From: JAVVXB01 sp036651815 | GTDB lineage: Bacteria; Bacillota; Clostridia; Christensenellales; CAG-138 | DNA length: 33,872 bases | Assembly (NCBI GenBank): GCA_036651815.1 | Contig: JAVVXB010000033.1 | Coordinates: forward strand, 1 to 33,872 | Reading direction: 5' to 3' | In this document: positions 32,334-33,872 of the stretch, piece after piece | How the letters are laid out: the number at the start of each line of letters is the position of its first letter | How positions within the stretch are numbered: position 1 is the first letter of the stretch | Notes under the pieces: generated by a model | Seen by the model: the letters and a program-made list of their open reading frames with translations, nothing else | Databases searched by the model: none | What the model was told of the DNA's origin: nothing | Translations under genes and position numbers: made by a program

Positions 32334-32906
32334 ATGGCATGGCTATGGGCGTTCCTTTTTATTGCGGGTGCTGGCACGCTTATGCTACGTGACGGCGGCG
32401 ACGCGGCCTTATCCGCCATGCTGGCAGGTGCGGGAGATGCGGTGACGCTGTGCCTGGAGCTTTCGGGCGCCTATCTGCTGTTTATGGGACTGATCGGTGT
32501 TGCCAAACGTGCCGGACTGATGGAGAGTCTCTCCCGCCGGCTCGCAGGCGCGGTACACTGGCTTTTTCCAGGTGCCGGTAAGGCAAGCGCGGCCATCGCA
32601 CTGACGCTGTCTGCCAACGTGCTTGGATTAGGCAACGCCGCGACCCCCTTTGGTCTTGCCGCCATGCGACAACTTGCCGAAGAAAATCCATCGTCTGACA
32701 CAGCCTCCTACGATATGTGCGCTTTTATCGCCATCAATGCCTCCGCACTGCAACTGCTGCCAACGGCGGTCATTGCCCTACGTCAGGCGGCTGGCAGTCC
32801 AGCCCCCGCCAGTATGGTTCTGCCGTGCATTGCCGCCACCACGCTATCAACCATGACGGCAGTGGTGCTATGCCGCTTGCTTCGTCCTCGAGACAAGCGG
32901 GCATGA
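32334..32906 (+). CDS. spmA: Spore maturation protein A
   Basis: The 190-residue nucleoside-recognition (Gate) domain membrane protein is SpmA. It has several hydrophobic segments, from MAWLWAFLFIAGAGTLMLRDG, with LCLELSGAYLLFMGLIGVAKRAGLMESLSRRLAG near residue 45, the hallmark SANVLGLGNAATPFGLAAMRQLAEENP near 100-126, and ASALQLLPTAVIALRQAAGS near 142-161. In Bacillus SpmA and SpmB are needed for proper dehydration of the spore core. ATG 32334 follows GGGAGGATACTGGC. Its stop overlaps the start of spmB as ATGA. It is the standard length for the family. Confidence 0.95.
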   Translation: MAWLWAFLFIAGAGTLMLRDGGDAALSAMLAGAGDAVTLCLELSGAYLLFMGLIGVAKRAGLMESLSRRLAGAVHWLFPGAGKASAAIALTLSANVLGLGNAATPFGLAAMRQLAEENPSSDTASYDMCAFIAINASALQLLPTAVIALRQAAGSPAPASMVLPCIAATTLSTMTAVVLCRLLRPRDKRA

Positions 32907-33409
32907 GCGCCTATCTCATCCCTCTGCTGGCAGTGGCGGTTCTCATCGTTGGTCTTATCCGACGGGTGGACGTCTATGAAGCCTTTGCCGAAGGCGCGGC
33001 AGAAGGGCTACCGGTACTGTTGAAAATTCTACCCTACCTGGCCACCATGCTCATTGCTGTGCGCATGCTCCGGGAGAGTGGACTGATGGACGATCTCGTC
33101 CGTCTATTAACGCCAGCATGTGATTGGCTGGATGTGGACGCGGCATTGCTGCCGTTGATTGTGATTCGACCCTTCTCCGGCAGCGGATCAATGGCGCTGC
33201 TTAAAGAGCTGCTGGCCCAGTACGGCCCGGACTCCCGCATCGGTCTGACCGCCAGCGTTTTGATGGGTTCTTCGGAGACGATCTTCTATGAAGTCGCGCT
33301 ATATTTTGGCGTCATTGGTATGAAAAGAACCCGCTTTGCCATCCCTGTGGCATTGGTGGCAGGCGCGGTGAGCGTCGTTGCCTCCATTCTGCTGGCCCGG
33401 CTGCTATAA
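32903..33409 (+). CDS. spmB: Spore maturation protein B
   Basis: The 168-residue partner of SpmA has the same Gate domain. Visible are IPLLAVAVLIVGLIRRVDVYEAFAEGAAEGL at the start, ILPYLATMLIAVRMLRESGLMDDLV near 47-71, LPLIVIRPFSGSGSMALLKELLAQYGPDS near 88-116 (the RPFSGSGS block is diagnostic for SpmB) and VLMGSSETIFYEVALYFGVIG. The start at 32903 overlaps the spmA stop (ATGA), so translation is coupled. The frame is open further upstream, but that part lies within spmA. The pair marks the organism as an endospore former or a descendant of one. Confidence 0.95.
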   Translation: MSAYLIPLLAVAVLIVGLIRRVDVYEAFAEGAAEGLPVLLKILPYLATMLIAVRMLRESGLMDDLVRLLTPACDWLDVDAALLPLIVIRPFSGSGSMALLKELLAQYGPDSRIGLTASVLMGSSETIFYEVALYFGVIGMKRTRFAIPVALVAGAVSVVASILLARLL

Positions 33410-33872
33410 GTGTTCTTTGACCTCAGCCCTCATTCGCCTGGTCAAATTGGCATCACCCGATCAATCCTTGCAGGAAACGGTGCCTGATGCCACAGCCTCA
33501 TTTGTCAGGGTGATTCGGATATCTGCAGAAAACGCACGAATTTTGAGATGCGCCCAACCATTAAATTGTGCGAGCTATATGATTCGCCATCTGCAAACCT
33601 CGCTACAGAAGATCGAACCTTTTGCCTGCAGCCCTACTGTACGATATTACACTGAACGACTTGTTTTAAATAGTTAACAGCTCCATTGCTGCGATATTGT
33701 ACCGGACAACTTGCTTTTAAAAATCTTTTTGGAAAACAACCGCTGTGTCTATGAGATAGCCTTGAAGCCCCATGGAAAAGATGCACAACGGCCAACTTTT
33801 TTTGTGATTGGTTTTCTAATTTCATTCATTTTGAAGAATGATCATTGACGAAATCGCTTCAATCCGCTAAAC
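33410..33872. other. Non-coding stretch at the right end
   Basis: 463 bases with no supportable gene. A short direct repeat lies at 33642-33720 and is listed separately. No promoter or terminator of good quality was found; the next gene probably begins beyond the window. Confidence 0.5.
33642..33720 (+). repeat. Imperfect 29-bp direct repeat, period 50
   Basis: CGATATTACACTGAACGACTT-GTTTTAAA (33642-33670) and CGATATTGTACCGGACAACTT-GCTTTTAA (33692-33720) are about 75% alike. Confidence 0.55.

Noticed and set aside
1..33872. CRISPR arrays
   Set aside because: No set of three or more regularly spaced identical repeats is present; the repeat pairs found are imperfect and not spaced like CRISPR.
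1..33872. tRNA and rRNA genes
   Set aside because: I searched by eye for cloverleaf arms and GGTTCGANTCC-type T-loops and found none convincing.

Overview
The window looks like a piece of chromosome from an anaerobic, spore-forming Firmicute of the Clostridia. The signs are a spmA-spmB pair, a ferredoxin-type [FeFe] hydrogenase, strong AGGAGG-like ribosome binding sites, several TTG starts, and the general style of the ABC sugar importer and AraC regulator. No rRNA or tRNA gene was recognised, so genus-level placement is not possible from the sequence alone.

Layout, left to right. (1) 1-700: a wrecked IS5-family transposase. (2) 1.0-4.7 kb, minus strand: MATE exporter, AEC-family transporter and a uroporphyrinogen-decarboxylase-like enzyme, ending in a clear hairpin terminator; 4.7-5.2 kb is a decayed coding remnant. 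(3) 5.3-9.5 kb, minus strand: Gfo/Idh/MocA oxidoreductase, DegT/AHBA-type aminotransferase and two CUT1 sugar ABC permeases. (4) 9.6-16.1 kb, plus strand: an accessory block with trmO, the tail of an MFS pump gene, a TetR-RsgA-GNAT operon whose consensus promoter lies under an operator, an XRE regulator with its own inverted-repeat operator, and a dead sigma-factor chimera. Four copies of a roughly 50-bp interspersed repeat mark the gene boundaries in this block. (5) 16.2-19.1 kb, minus strand: cupin protein, sugar-binding lipoprotein and AraC regulator. (6) 19.3-22.4 kb: three homologous metal-dependent amidohydrolases, one plus and two in tandem on minus. (7) 22.4-23.8 kb: a gene-poor, decayed stretch with small repeats. 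(8) 24.0-26.3 kb, plus: a divergent NagB-like isomerase/deaminase and an AGE-family epimerase with an 18-bp perfect palindrome between them. (9) 26.7-28.2 kb, minus: monomeric [FeFe] hydrogenase-like protein. (10) 28.7-30.5 kb, plus: ArsR, ArsP-type permease and a Cys-rich thioredoxin-like protein, with two ArsR-type operators. (11) 30.9-33.4 kb, plus: an unrecognised 438-residue protein followed by spmA and spmB; 33.4-33.9 kb is non-coding.

How the genes fit together. Regions 3, 5, 6 and 8 together look like a catabolic locus for an unusual sugar, probably an amino sugar or aminocyclitol: a lipoprotein and two permeases for uptake (no ATPase is present, so a shared MsmX-type ATPase is inferred), an AraC regulator, an aminotransferase paired with a Gfo/Idh dehydrogenase, an AGE epimerase, a NagB-like enzyme whose catalytic and phosphate-loop residues depart from true NagB, a cupin protein and three paralogous PF04909-type hydrolases/decarboxylases. 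The substrate cannot be read from the sequence. The accessory block of region 4 sits between the binding protein/regulator and the permeases, as if it had been inserted into or accreted within this locus. This sugar locus is the best candidate for an undescribed system in the window.
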